In this document: positions 43,534-53,227 of the stretch, in pieces
Layout: each line of letters opens with the position of its first letter
How positions within the stretch are numbered: the stretch's first letter is position 1
NCBI GenBank assembly: GCA_031081585.1
Contig: JAVHLY010000009.1
Span: 27,425 to 91,424 of the forward strand
DNA length: 64,000 nt
Source: Armatimonadota bacterium
Lineage (GTDB): Bacteria > Sysuimicrobiota > Sysuimicrobiia > Sysuimicrobiales > Humicultoraceae
Direction: 5' to 3'
Notes under the pieces: model-generated
Databases searched by the model: none
What the model was told of the DNA's origin: nothing
The model's input: only the letters and a program-made list of their open reading frames with translations
Translations under genes and position numbers: made by a program

Positions 43534-44715
43534 ATGGTCCCGACGACCGGCCGCGCAGTGGTCCTCGTGCTGGACAGCGCGGGCGTGGGCGGGGCGCCGG
43601 ACGCCGCCGCCTACGGGGACGAGGGGAGCGCCACGCTGCCCCACGTTGCCGAGGTCGCCGGTCCGCTCCGCCTGCCCCACCTGGAGCGCCTGGGGCTGGG
43701 GCGCATCGTGCCGCTGCGCGGTGTGGCCCCGGTGCCGCACCCCGCCGCCGCCTTCGGCCGGCTGCAGGAGCGCTCCGCCGGGAAGGACTCCACCACCGGC
43801 CACTGGGAGCTCATGGGGGTGATCCTGGAGCGCCCCTTCCCCACCTATCCCGACGGCTTCCCGGCCGAGGTCATCCGCGCCGTCGAGGCGGCCATCGGCC
43901 GTCCGGTGCTGGGCAACCGGCCGGCCTCCGGCACGGCCATCATCGAGGAGCTCGGCGCCGAGCACCTGCGCACCGGGGCGCCCATCGTCTACACTTCCGC
44001 CGACAGCGTCTTCCAGATCGCCGCCCACGAGGACATCGTCCCGGTGGAGACGCTCTACCGGTGGTGCGAGGTGGCCCGCGGAATCCTGCAGGGGCCGCAT
44101 ACCGTCAGCCGAGTGATCGCGCGCCCCTTCGTCGGGACCCCGGGCGCCTTCCGCCGCACCGATCGGCGGCGGGACTTCTCCCTGGCGCCGGTGGCGCCCA
44201 CGGTGCTCGACGCCCTGGCCGCGCGCGGGGTCCCGGTGTGGGCGGTGGGCAAGGTGTGGGACCTCTTCGCCGGGCGCGGCATCACCCGGCACGTCCCCAC
44301 CCACGACGACCTGGACGGCCTGGCCCGCCTGGCCGAGGCGCTCCGCTCGCTGGAGGCGGGCTGCTGCGTCGCCAACGTCGTCGACCTCGACACCCTCTAC
44401 GGGCACCGCAACGACCCCGAGGGGTACGCCCGGCAGCTGGAGCGCATCGACGCCGCCCTCGGCCCGGTCCTGGCGGCGCTGCGGCCGGGGGACCTCTTCA
44501 TCCTGACGGCCGACCACGGCAACGACCCCACCACACCCTCCACCGACCACTCCCGCGAGCTGGTGCCGGTGCTGGCGGTGGGGCCGGGGCTGCCGGCAGG
44601 GACCGATCTCGGCGTGCGCCGAACGTTTGCGGACGTGGCTGCCACCGTCGCCCGCCACCTGGGCGTGCCGTGGGACGGGCCGGGGGAACCCTTCAGCGAG
44701 GAGGGACGGCGATGA
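43534..44715 (+). CDS. deoB: Phosphopentomutase
   Basis: DeoB interconverts ribose/deoxyribose 1- and 5-phosphates. The 393-residue alkaline-phosphatase-fold enzyme has [35 protein letters not shown], metal-binding [18 protein letters not shown] and [14 protein letters not shown], all characteristic of DeoB. It starts the nucleoside-salvage run; its stop overlaps the ATG of the purine phosphorylase gene. Confidence 0.93.
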   Translation: MVPTTGRAVVLVLDSAGVGGAPDAAAYGDEGSATLPHVAEVAGPLRLPHLERLGLGRIVPLRGVAPVPHPAAAFGRLQERSAGKDSTTGHWELMGVILERPFPTYPDGFPAEVIRAVEAAIGRPVLGNRPASGTAIIEELGAEHLRTGAPIVYTSADSVFQIAAHEDIVPVETLYRWCEVARGILQGPHTVSRVIARPFVGTPGAFRRTDRRRDFSLAPVAPTVLDALAARGVPVWAVGKVWDLFAGRGITRHVPTHDDLDGLARLAEALRSLEAGCCVANVVDLDTLYGHRNDPEGYARQLERIDAALGPVLAALRPGDLFILTADHGNDPTTPSTDHSRELVPVLAVGPGLPAGTDLGVRRTFADVAATVARHLGVPWDGPGEPFSEEGRR

Positions 44716-45554
44716 GCGCACGGGAGTGGCCGGCATGGGCGCCGCGCGTCGAGGAGGCGGTGCGCGGCGTGCGCGGCCGCAGCCGCACACAGCCCGCCCT
44801 GGCCATCATCCTCGGCTCGGGGCTCGGCGCGCTGGCCGACGTGATCGAGCGCGAGGCCACCATCCCCTACGCCGACATCCCCCACTTCCCGCGCAGCACC
44901 GTGGCCGGCCACAGCGGCCACCTGGTGCTGGGGACGCTGGAGGGGAAGCGCGTCGTGGCCATGCAGGGGCGCGTCCACTACTACGAAGGGTACACCATGG
45001 GCGAGGTGATCTTCCCCGTCCGGGTGATGCGCGCGCTCGGCGCCGGCACGCTGCTGGTGAGCAACGCGGCGGGCGGGCTCAACCGGCAATGGGCGGCGGG
45101 GGACCTCATGGTCATCACCGACCACATCAACGCCATGGGCACGAACCCGCTCATCGGTCCCCACGAGGAGGCGTTCGGCCCGCGCTTCCCCGACCTCTCC
45201 CGACCCTACGACCCGGCGCTGGTGCAGCTGGCCGAGCGCGCGGCCGTGGAGGAGCAGATCCTGCTGCGCCGCGGCGTGTACGTGGCGGTCTCCGGGCCGT
45301 CCTACGAGACGCCGGCGGAACTGCGCATGCTGGCCCGGTGGGGCGCCGACGCCGTGGGGATGTCCACGGTGCCCGAGGTCATCGCGGCCCGACAGATGGG
45401 CATGCGGGTGCTGGGCCTGACCGCCATCACCGACATGGCCACGGGGGAGGTGGTGGAACCGGTGACCCACGAGCAGGTCATCGCCGTGGCCCGGGAGGTG
45501 GAGCCGAAGTTCATCCGCCTGGTCCGCCGGATCGTGCGGGAGATGCCGCTCTGA
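44712..45554 (+). CDS. punA: Purine-nucleoside phosphorylase
   Basis: The 280-residue trimeric-type (class I) purine nucleoside phosphorylase splits inosine and guanosine with phosphate. It has [50 protein letters not shown] and [31 protein letters not shown] overlaps the deoB stop (ATGA). Confidence 0.93.
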   Translation: MSAREWPAWAPRVEEAVRGVRGRSRTQPALAIILGSGLGALADVIEREATIPYADIPHFPRSTVAGHSGHLVLGTLEGKRVVAMQGRVHYYEGYTMGEVIFPVRVMRALGAGTLLVSNAAGGLNRQWAAGDLMVITDHINAMGTNPLIGPHEEAFGPRFPDLSRPYDPALVQLAERAAVEEQILLRRGVYVAVSGPSYETPAELRMLARWGADAVGMSTVPEVIAARQMGMRVLGLTAITDMATGEVVEPVTHEQVIAVAREVEPKFIRLVRRIVREMPL

Positions 45555-45598
45555 GCTCCCTGACCGCGCGCGGTCGGGCCGCCGACCATCGGGCCGCG

Positions 45599-46603
45599 GT
45601 GCGCCCGCGCCCGCACCCCGGGCACGGGCACACGCCCTTCCCGCCGGACTTCACCGCCGACCTGCAGGCGCCGCGACAGTGGCCCGACCTCGCCGGCACC
45701 GCCTGGCGCGCGCCCCACCTGGTGGCGCCCACCTTCGGGGACCTGTGGCGCCTGGTGGACGCGCTGGTGGGCGCCCCGCCGCAGCGGGTGCTGGACGCGG
45801 GGTGCGGGACGGGGCAGTTCGCCCTGGAGCTGGCGCGCCGCGGCCACCACGTGGTGGGGATCGACCGGGACCGCGCGCGCATCGCCGTGGCCCGCCGGAC
45901 GGCGGCCGCCGACCCCCAGGCGGTGCGGCGCGGCCCGCTGACCTACGCGGCGGGCGACCTGGCCGCCCTGCGCCTGGAGGCGCTGCGCGTGCAGGCCCCC
46001 TTCGACGTCGTGCTCTGCTGCCGCGTCCTGCACCACGTCCCGGACCTGGACGCGGCGCTCCGGGCCATCGCGCGGGTGCTGCGGCCCGGGGGGCGGCTGG
46101 TGGCGCTGGAGTTCGCCTACGACCGCTTCGACCGGCGCTGCGCCGCCTGGCTCTACCAGATGCGGCGGGCGGCGCAGCTGGCCGGTCTGCTCCCGCCGCC
46201 CTTCCCCCCGGACGGCTCGCCGGCTGAGGCGGTGGCCCGCCTCCAGCAGGAGTGGATGGCGAGGTACGCCGGCAGGATGCGGCTGCACCCCTGGCCCCGG
46301 GTGCACCGGGCGCTCCGGTCCCGCTTCCGGCAGGAGCACCTGGCCTGGCACCCCTATCTGCACTGGCGCCTGATCGAGCCCCTCGAGGGCGGCCCGGCCA
46401 GGGCGGAGACGGAGGCGGCCTTTGCGCGCTTCGTCGCCGACACGGAGCGCTACCTGGTGGAGGCGGGGGACCTGCCCGGCCTGCTCTGCGCGTACGTGGG
46501 CCGACCGCTCCTCCGCCGCACCCCTCGGCCGGTCGCCGACCGCGTCCGCTCCCTCCGCCTGCGGCGGTGCCGCCCTGGTGCCGGCGACGCCGCCCGCCCC
46601 TGA
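45599..46603 (+). CDS. SAM-dependent class I methyltransferase
   Basis: About 334 residues. The SAM-binding motif VLDAGCGTGQFALELARRGH lies near residue 65, followed by VVGIDRDRARI, VLCCRVLHHVPDLDAALRA and RPGGRLVALEFAYD. The C-terminal half is helical and Arg-rich with no family I recognise. The substrate is unknown. It sits between the two nucleoside phosphorylase genes. The start is uncertain; GTG 45599 is the first reasonable codon after punA. Confidence 0.75.
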   Translation: MRPRPHPGHGHTPFPPDFTADLQAPRQWPDLAGTAWRAPHLVAPTFGDLWRLVDALVGAPPQRVLDAGCGTGQFALELARRGHHVVGIDRDRARIAVARRTAAADPQAVRRGPLTYAAGDLAALRLEALRVQAPFDVVLCCRVLHHVPDLDAALRAIARVLRPGGRLVALEFAYDRFDRRCAAWLYQMRRAAQLAGLLPPPFPPDGSPAEAVARLQQEWMARYAGRMRLHPWPRVHRALRSRFRQEHLAWHPYLHWRLIEPLEGGPARAETEAAFARFVADTERYLVEAGDLPGLLCAYVGRPLLRRTPRPVADRVRSLRLRRCRPGAGDAARP

Positions 46604-46606
46604 GGG

Positions 46607-47926
<1,320 letters not shown>

Positions 47927-47981
47927 GGCCCTGCCCCCCGCCGCGGTTCCGGACCGGCCGTCCCCGGCCGCGGCGCCGGTC

Positions 47982-48527
47982 GTGAAGCTCCTCATCCCCG
48001 ACCCGTCGCTGGTGGTGCTGTGCGGCCCGGCGGGCAGCGGCAAGTCCACCTTCGCCCGCCGCCACTTCCGCCCCACCCAGATCGTCTCCTCCGACGCCTG
48101 CCGGGCCATGATCGCCGACGACGAGGCGGACATCTCGGTCTCGCGCGAGGCCTTCGAGCTCTTCCACTTCATCATCGACCTGCGGTTGCGCCACTGCCGG
48201 CTGACGGTGGCGGACAGCACCGCGCTGCGTGCGGAGGCCCGCCGCGACCTCCTGCGCCTGGCCCGCCGCCACCAGGTGCCGGCGGTGCTGGTGGTCTTCG
48301 ACGTCAGCGAGGAGCGGGCGTATGCCCTGGACACCCGGCGGGAGCGCCGGGTGGGGCGGGCGGTGATCCGCCGGCAGTGGGAGGCGCTGCAGCGGGCGCT
48401 GATGACCATCCCCCAGGAGGGGTTCGACCAGGTCTACGTGCTGGGCGAAGACGACGTCACCTCGGCCACCGTCGAGGTGGTCGCGGAGGCGTCGCAGCGG
48501 GGGAAAGCCGAGCCGGGAGAGAAGTAA
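47982..48527 (+). CDS. P-loop polynucleotide kinase-like ATPase (Pnkp kinase-domain type)
   Basis: The 181-residue protein has a Walker A motif (VVLCGPAGSGKSTFARRHF), then IVSSDACRAMIADDEADISVS, FELFHFIIDLRLRHCRLTVAD and RRERRVGRAVIRRQ. These match the 5'-kinase domain of the bacterial RNA-repair enzyme Pnkp, but the phosphatase and ligase domains are absent and no Hen1 gene is nearby. It could be a stand-alone kinase for nucleic acid or small molecules. The start GTG 47982 is the first good codon after pdp. Confidence 0.7.
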   Translation: MKLLIPDPSLVVLCGPAGSGKSTFARRHFRPTQIVSSDACRAMIADDEADISVSREAFELFHFIIDLRLRHCRLTVADSTALRAEARRDLLRLARRHQVPAVLVVFDVSEERAYALDTRRERRVGRAVIRRQWEALQRALMTIPQEGFDQVYVLGEDDVTSATVEVVAEASQRGKAEPGEK

Positions 48528-48615
48528 GGCGCAGGCAGCGGACGGCGCCCTGCTCCGTGCTGATCGTGCGCTGATCGCGCGGCCGGGTGCAAAGACGAGG
48601 AGACAGGAGGCCGGC

Positions 48616-49488
48616 GTGGCGATCGAACGTGTCGGGGTGGTGGGGTGCGGCCTGATGGGCTCGGGGATCGCCGAGACGTGCGCCCGGGCGGGGTACCGGG
48701 TGGTGGTGCGCGAGGTCTCCGCGGACCTGCTGGCGCGAGGGCTGGCGCGCATCGACGCCTCGCTGGGCCGGGCGGTGGAACGCGGCAAGCTCGACCAGGC
48801 CGCCGCCCGGGCCGCCCGGGAACGCATCCGCGGCACGGTGGACCTGGCCGACCTGCGGGAGTGCGACCTCGTCATCGAGGCGGTGGTCGAGCTGATGGCC
48901 GAGAAGAAGGCGGTCTTCGGCGAGCTCGACCGCCTCTGCCCGCCGCACACCTGGTTCGCCTCCAACACCTCCTCGCTCTCCATCACCGAGATGGCGGCGG
49001 CCACCGGGCGCCCGGAGCGGGTGGTGGGGATGCACTTCTTCAACCCGGTGCCGGTGATGCCGCTGGTGGAGGTCGTGCGCGGCCTGCGCACCGCCGAGGC
49101 GACGGTGGAGGCGGCGAAGGCCTTCGCGGCCACCCTGGGCAAGCGGGTGGTGGTGGTGAAGGACTCCCCCGGCTTCATCGTCAACCGGCTGCTGGTGCCC
49201 TACCTGCTGGACGCGGTGCGGGCGCTGGAGCTGGGGGTGGCCTCGCGTGAGGACATCGACACCGCGGTCACCCTGGGCCTCAACCACCCCATGGGCCCGC
49301 TCACCCTGCTGGACTTCGTCGGGCTGGACACCACCTACTACATCGCCCAGGCCATGTACGAGGAGTTCAGGGACCCCCGCTACGCGCCGCCGCCGCTGCT
49401 CAGGCGGATGGTCCTGGCCGGCTACCTGGGGCGGAAGACCGGACGGGGGTTCTACGAGTACGAGCCGCCACCCGGCGGGACAGGATGA
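48616..49488 (+). CDS. 3-hydroxybutyryl-CoA (3-hydroxyacyl-CoA) dehydrogenase
   Basis: The 290-residue enzyme oxidises 3-hydroxyacyl-CoA with NAD. It has the Rossmann motif VGVVGCGLMGSGIAE, EAVVELMAEKKAVF, SNTSSLSITEMA, the catalytic HFFNPVPVMPLVEV (His and adjacent Glu) and SPGFIVNRLLVPYLLDA, then NHPMGPLTLLDFVGLDT. Length fits PaaH/Hbd. GTG start with ACAGGAGGCC upstream. It is the first acyl-CoA gene of the region and is transcribed towards a minus-strand cluster of related genes. Confidence 0.92.
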   Translation: MAIERVGVVGCGLMGSGIAETCARAGYRVVVREVSADLLARGLARIDASLGRAVERGKLDQAAARAARERIRGTVDLADLRECDLVIEAVVELMAEKKAVFGELDRLCPPHTWFASNTSSLSITEMAAATGRPERVVGMHFFNPVPVMPLVEVVRGLRTAEATVEAAKAFAATLGKRVVVVKDSPGFIVNRLLVPYLLDAVRALELGVASREDIDTAVTLGLNHPMGPLTLLDFVGLDTTYYIAQAMYEEFRDPRYAPPPLLRRMVLAGYLGRKTGRGFYEYEPPPGGTG

Positions 49489-49527
49489 ACCGGTCGGCCC
49501 AGGGGTGCGTGCCGGTGGGCAGGCCGG

Positions 49528-49782
49528 TCAGGGCATCGCCGCCTCGCCGCCGGCGCGGGTCCGGCGCCGCCGGCCGCCGCGGATGGCGTTGGCCACGTCC
49601 TCGGCCACGACCAGGATCCCGCGCTGCCGCCCCTCGCCGCCGCGCCCGATGAGCGCGTAGGGCACGTTGTGGTTGCGAAGCCAGTTCAGCGTGCGCGCCA
49701 CATCGCTCTCGTTACGGGGATCGAGGCCGGCCTTGGTCATCAGTTCGTTGAGTCCGATGATCTGTCCCCACGCGTCGTTCAT
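49528..49782 (-). CDS. Small hypothetical protein
   Basis: The 84-residue soluble protein (MNDAWGQIIGLNELMTKAGL, then TLNWLRNHNVPYALIGRGGE) ends in a basic Arg-rich tail (RGGRRRRTRAGG). I do not recognise the family. The first half could be a small helical DNA-binding or phage-type domain, but this is not established. A very strong ribosome site (GGGAGGTGGAGG) adjoins the ATG, and a possible promoter plus hairpin lie upstream, so it looks truly expressed. Confidence 0.6.
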   Translation of the reverse strand: MNDAWGQIIGLNELMTKAGLDPRNESDVARTLNWLRNHNVPYALIGRGGEGRQRGILVVAEDVANAIRGGRRRRTRAGGEAAMP

Positions 49783-49853
49783 CCTCCACCTCCCGTAGCG
49801 ACGTCAGCCCCCCCGGGCTGCTGACCGTGCCATGGCGTTCGGATGGTGGCCGG

Positions 49854-49872
49854 AGGGCGCTCAGAGCGCCCT
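49854..49872 (-). terminator. Hairpin between the DUF1444-like gene and the small downstream gene
   Basis: AGGGCGCT and AGCGCCCT form an 8-bp stem with a 3-nt loop. On the minus strand it lies 24 nt after the DUF1444-like gene and in the probable 5' leader of the 84-residue protein gene, so it may terminate the first or regulate the second. Confidence 0.45.
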
Positions 49873-49895
49873 GGAAGCCGGATTTGGCACTGTTC

Positions 49896-50723
49896 CTAAG
49901 ATACCACGACCGGCCGATCCGGCGCGTCCCCGGGGCGGAAGAGGACGGGGGTGAGCGGGGCATCGGCCCCGGCGTAGGCCGCCGCAACGCGCTCACGCAG
50001 CGCGTCGCGCTCGCTGTCGTCGCCCACCAGGAGGCAGTGCTCGTCGGGGATGGCCATCACCGGCCGGGCGATCTCCGCGGGGACGATCAGGTCCGGGACC
50101 AGGAGGCGCGCGGCGTCGAACCCGTCGAGGTGGTCGTACGTCCGCTGTGGGCCGCCGATCTCCTCGAGGACGTGCCGGGTGCGGCGGCGCAGGTTCTCCA
50201 GGGCCAGGGTGTGCAGGTCGTCGGCGCCCATCCCCCAGGCTTCGGTCATGGCGGCCGTGACGTAGGTGACCTGATGGAGGCTCTCCACCACGTACAGGAC
50301 GACCAGCCCCGCGGGGAAGGGCCGCGTCACCGGATGGTACGCCGGCGGGTAGCGGCGCAGCGTCTCCGCCACGGCGGCCGGCTTGAGCAGCGGCAGGAGG
50401 CGATCGCGCACCAGGGCGAGGGGGGCGGGCCGCGGCGGAGGGAGCGTGGCGCGGACGCGGTCCACCGTGTCATCGACCGCCGCCTCCGCGCCGCGCCCGC
50501 GGGTCAGCCGGAAGAGCGAGATCAGGTCGAGGCGCACTCGCACGCCGGCGAGGTCGAGCACCAGGCCACCGGGGACGGCACGCACCACGCGGACGTCCGG
50601 GTGGGTGGTGCGCAGCCGGGCCAGGACGTCGGCGCGGAAGCGACGGTACCGGGCCCAGACGCCGACGGCGCCGGCGACACCCAGCGCTGCGGCGGCCAGG
50701 GCCGCGCCGGCCGGCGGGGTCAC
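49896..50723 (-). CDS. DUF1444 (YtpQ)-like protein with N-terminal membrane helix
   Basis: The 275-residue protein has an N-terminal hydrophobic helix (AALAAAALGVAGAVGVWA) and a soluble domain with LVVLYVVESLHQVTYV, GADDLHTLALENLRRRT and MAIPDEHCLLV, which resembles the DUF1444/YtpQ family. That family has no known biochemical role. It lies downstream of the DUF35 genes on the minus strand, but cofunction is not evident. The start is GTG without a strong ribosome site. Confidence 0.65.
   Translation of the reverse strand: MTPPAGAALAAAALGVAGAVGVWARYRRFRADVLARLRTTHPDVRVVRAVPGGLVLDLAGVRVRLDLISLFRLTRGRGAEAAVDDTVDRVRATLPPPRPAPLALVRDRLLPLLKPAAVAETLRRYPPAYHPVTRPFPAGLVVLYVVESLHQVTYVTAAMTEAWGMGADDLHTLALENLRRRTRHVLEEIGGPQRTYDHLDGFDAARLLVPDLIVPAEIARPVMAIPDEHCLLVGDDSERDALRERVAAAYAGADAPLTPVLFRPGDAPDRPVVVS
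49898..49906 (-). promoter_or_regulatory. Extended -10 promoter for the 84-residue protein gene
   Basis: On the minus strand the sequence reads TGGTATCTT (TGn plus TATCTT, 4/6). Transcription would start near 49891 and give a leader of about 110 nt that contains the 49854-49872 hairpin. No -35 box is clear. Confidence 0.4.
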
Positions 50724-50792
50724 CGGCGGTGAGAGGTCGAGGCCCCGGTCGCCGGCGTCACCCCCTGCGCAGAGGCGCGGCCGCGGCGGGCG

Positions 50793-51260
50793 TCACCGGA
50801 AGTAGAGGATGTCCCGGATGGTGCCGCGGCGCTCGCGGGTCGGGCGCAGGACCGCCTCTACCCTCTGCCCGATGCGCACCGCCTCGGGCGGACCGGCCAG
50901 CGGGACCAGCAGCGAGCCGTCGGTCCCGTCGATGGCCACGACCCCGAACACCTGCGGCTGCGGGAGCCTCCGCCCCCGGCGGTCGCGCCGGACCACGGTG
51001 AAGGTGTGCACGGTGCCGCGCGGAGGCACCTCGTCCCAGTACCTCGAGAGGTCGACGAAGCACTGGCGGCAGTACAGGCGCGGGGGGAGGTAGGTCGTGC
51101 CGCACTCGGGGCAGCGGGTGACGCTCAGGCGCCCGCGGCGGCGCAGCACGTCGAAGAAGCGCTCGCCGGCCACGCCGGCGGTGTAGCGAAAGGCCACGGG
51201 GATCGCCCCGCTCCAGGCCCGCAGCGCCTCCCCGGAGGTGAGCTTGGTCTTCAGCCCCAT
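50793..51260 (-). CDS. DUF35 zinc-ribbon/OB-fold protein (thiolase partner)
   Basis: The 155-residue protein has a short N-terminal helix, a rubredoxin-like zinc ribbon (CPEC ... CRQC, about residues 50-68) and an OB-fold domain (TVHTFTVVRRDRRG, VFGVVAIDG). DUF35 proteins bind thiolase-fold enzymes, as in archaeal HMG-CoA synthesis and in the steroid aldolase Ltp2-ChsH2, where they complete the acyl-CoA site. A second DUF35 gene and two thiolase-fold genes lie just upstream on the same strand. The ATG follows GGGAGGGA. Confidence 0.82.
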   Translation of the reverse strand: MGLKTKLTSGEALRAWSGAIPVAFRYTAGVAGERFFDVLRRRGRLSVTRCPECGTTYLPPRLYCRQCFVDLSRYWDEVPPRGTVHTFTVVRRDRRGRRLPQPQVFGVVAIDGTDGSLLVPLAGPPEAVRIGQRVEAVLRPTRERRGTIRDILYFR

Positions 51261-51307
51261 GGTCCGCGTCCCTCCCGCCCGCTGCGCCGCCCCGCTGCGG
51301 GGCGGCG

Positions 51308-51973
51308 CTACTCCACCAGCGCGAAGTGCCGGATGTCGGTGATGGCGCCGGTGCGCTCCTCCGCCGGCCGCCACACCGCGCGCACCCGCGCCCCCACCCG
51401 CACCCGCTGCAGGATCCCCTCCACCGTGGTACTGCCCAGGTCCCCGAGCAGGTGGAGGAACCCCACCCGCGGCTGCGTGCCGTCGATCTCGATGACCGCC
51501 GGGACCTGCGGGACCTCGAGCCGCCGGAGGTCCCAGGTGATGGTGCAGATGGAGAAGGTGTTCACCGTGCCGGTGTCCGGCAGCTCCACCCAGGCGTCCA
51601 TCGGGCGGAAGCACCACTCGCAGAACGCCCGCGGCGGGGTGACGGTGCGCCGGCACCGGTCGCATCGCACGCCCAGGATGCGCCCCTCGCGCAGCCCCTC
51701 CAGGAAGCGGCTGACCGCCACACCGGCGTCCCAGCGGTAGAGCAGGCGCGGGTCCCAGTGCTCTAGGCTGACCCGCCCCTCCTGCACCTGCGCTTCGGAC
51801 AGCGGCGTCCCGCGCAGGCCGCGGGCTTCGGCGGGGACGCCGCCTTTCAACGCCGCGTCGGGGAGCTCCCGCGCCTCGGGTGCGCGTTCCCGCGGGGCCG
51901 CCGGGCGCGCGGGAGCCGTGGCCCGCCCGGCCGCCCTCCGGGCGCGGTGCGCTGTGGGTCGTGACCGTGCCAT
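51308..51973 (-). CDS. Second DUF35 zinc-ribbon/OB-fold protein with N-terminal extension
   Basis: The 221-residue protein starts with about 65 basic and Ala-rich, probably disordered residues, then a helical segment (WDAGVAVSRFLEGLREG), a zinc ribbon (CDRC ... CEWC) and an OB-fold (TVNTFSICTITWD, VPAVIEIDG). It pairs naturally with one of the two thiolase-fold proteins upstream. ATG 51973 follows GAGGTGAGGT. Confidence 0.8.
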   Translation of the reverse strand: MARSRPTAHRARRAAGRATAPARPAAPRERAPEARELPDAALKGGVPAEARGLRGTPLSEAQVQEGRVSLEHWDPRLLYRWDAGVAVSRFLEGLREGRILGVRCDRCRRTVTPPRAFCEWCFRPMDAWVELPDTGTVNTFSICTITWDLRRLEVPQVPAVIEIDGTQPRVGFLHLLGDLGSTTVEGILQRVRVGARVRAVWRPAEERTGAITDIRHFALVE

Positions 51974-52038
51974 TACCTCACCTCGTCCGCACCGGCACCG
52001 ATCCGCCCCCGGGCCTGGCGGGTCGAGCGCCCCGGGGG

Positions 52039-53211
52039 CTAGACGCCCAGGACGACCACGGTGCCGATCTGCATCAGGTCCCCCCAGGCCTGCGCCAGAC
52101 CGCGCCTGGGGGCGTTGGGCACCTGGCGCGGGCCCGCCTCCCCGCGCAGCTGCCAGAAGATCTCGCAGACCTTCATGAGCCCGGCGGCGGCGATCGGGTT
52201 CCCCACCCCCAGCAGCCCGCCGGACGGCGAGCTGGGCAGCGCCCCCTCCCGGTCGAACCGGCCGCGGACCAGGTCCTCGGCCGCCTTGCCGCGGTCGGCC
52301 AGCAGCAGCCCCTCCAGGTGGTGCAGCTCCTTGTAGGCGAAGGGGTCGTAGGGCTCGACGACGTGGATCTCGCGCCGCGGGTCGGTGATGCCGGCCATGG
52401 CGTAGGCCATGCGCGCGGCCTGCTCGACGTAGCGCGGGTAGGCCAGGTCCCGGTTCCCCCAGTAGGAGGTGTCGAGCGACCAGCCGATCCCCTCCACCCA
52501 GACGGGGCGGGGGCTCAGGCGCCGGGCCACCCGCTCGCTGGCCAGCACGATGGCCGCCGCCCCGTCGGAGACCGGGCTGACCATCAGGCGGTGCACCGGC
52601 CAGGCCACGACCTCCGAGGCCAGCACCTGCTCCACCGTCACCGCCTCGGCCACCTGCGAGGCCGGGTGGCCCAGGGCGTTGCGCTTGTTCTTGACGGAGA
52701 CGAGGGCGATCTCCTCGTTGCGGATCCCATAGGTCTGCATGTAGCGCGTCTGCTCGAGGGCGAAGATCCACAGCAGGTTGGGCCCCAGCGGCCGCTCGAT
52801 GGTGTGGTCGAAGATGGTGATGAAGGCGGCCTGGGGGTGGGGCTGGGTGGGGCTCATCTTCTCCTCGGCCACCACCAGCACCAGGTCGAACATCCCCGAG
52901 GCCACCAGCGTCCACCCGGAGATGATGCTGAAGACCCCCGACCCGCCCCCCACGTAGACGCGGAAGTAGGGCTTGCGGTACGCGCCGGCGCCGTCCAGCA
53001 GGTACTCGCCCTTCATGTGCTGCCCGTCGAAGGCGTCCGGGGCGGAGGCCATGACCACCGCCTCCACGTCACGGCGGCGCACCCCCGCGCTCTCCAGCGC
53101 CTGGCCGGCGGCGTAGTAGCTGAGCTCCTTCCCGGTCTCCAGGGCGCGGCGGACGAAGCGGGACAGCCCCGCCCCGATCACCGCCACCCGGCGCGAGCCG
53201 CGTCGCCGCAT
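52039..53211 (-). CDS. Thiolase-fold protein lacking the catalytic cysteine (second of pair)
   Basis: The 390-residue protein has the thiolase/SCP-x fold: VAVIGAGLSRFVRR at the N-terminus, MSPVSDGAAAIVLAS in the middle and a C-terminal GGLLGVGNPIAAAGLM. The nucleophile position reads VGGGSGVFSI (about residues 87-96), Gly where thiolases have Cys, and the GHP motif reads GNP. It therefore should not perform thiolysis. It may be a retro-aldolase like Ltp2, or a synthase with unusual chemistry. It lies between the other thiolase-fold gene and two DUF35 genes. The start is ATG 53211 or GTG 53214, after GGTGAGGG. Confidence 0.72.
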   Translation of the reverse strand: MRRRGSRRVAVIGAGLSRFVRRALETGKELSYYAAGQALESAGVRRRDVEAVVMASAPDAFDGQHMKGEYLLDGAGAYRKPYFRVYVGGGSGVFSIISGWTLVASGMFDLVLVVAEEKMSPTQPHPQAAFITIFDHTIERPLGPNLLWIFALEQTRYMQTYGIRNEEIALVSVKNKRNALGHPASQVAEAVTVEQVLASEVVAWPVHRLMVSPVSDGAAAIVLASERVARRLSPRPVWVEGIGWSLDTSYWGNRDLAYPRYVEQAARMAYAMAGITDPRREIHVVEPYDPFAYKELHHLEGLLLADRGKAAEDLVRGRFDREGALPSSPSGGLLGVGNPIAAAGLMKVCEIFWQLRGEAGPRQVPNAPRRGLAQAWGDLMQIGTVVVLGV

Positions 53212-53227
53212 CACGAGGCCCTCACCA

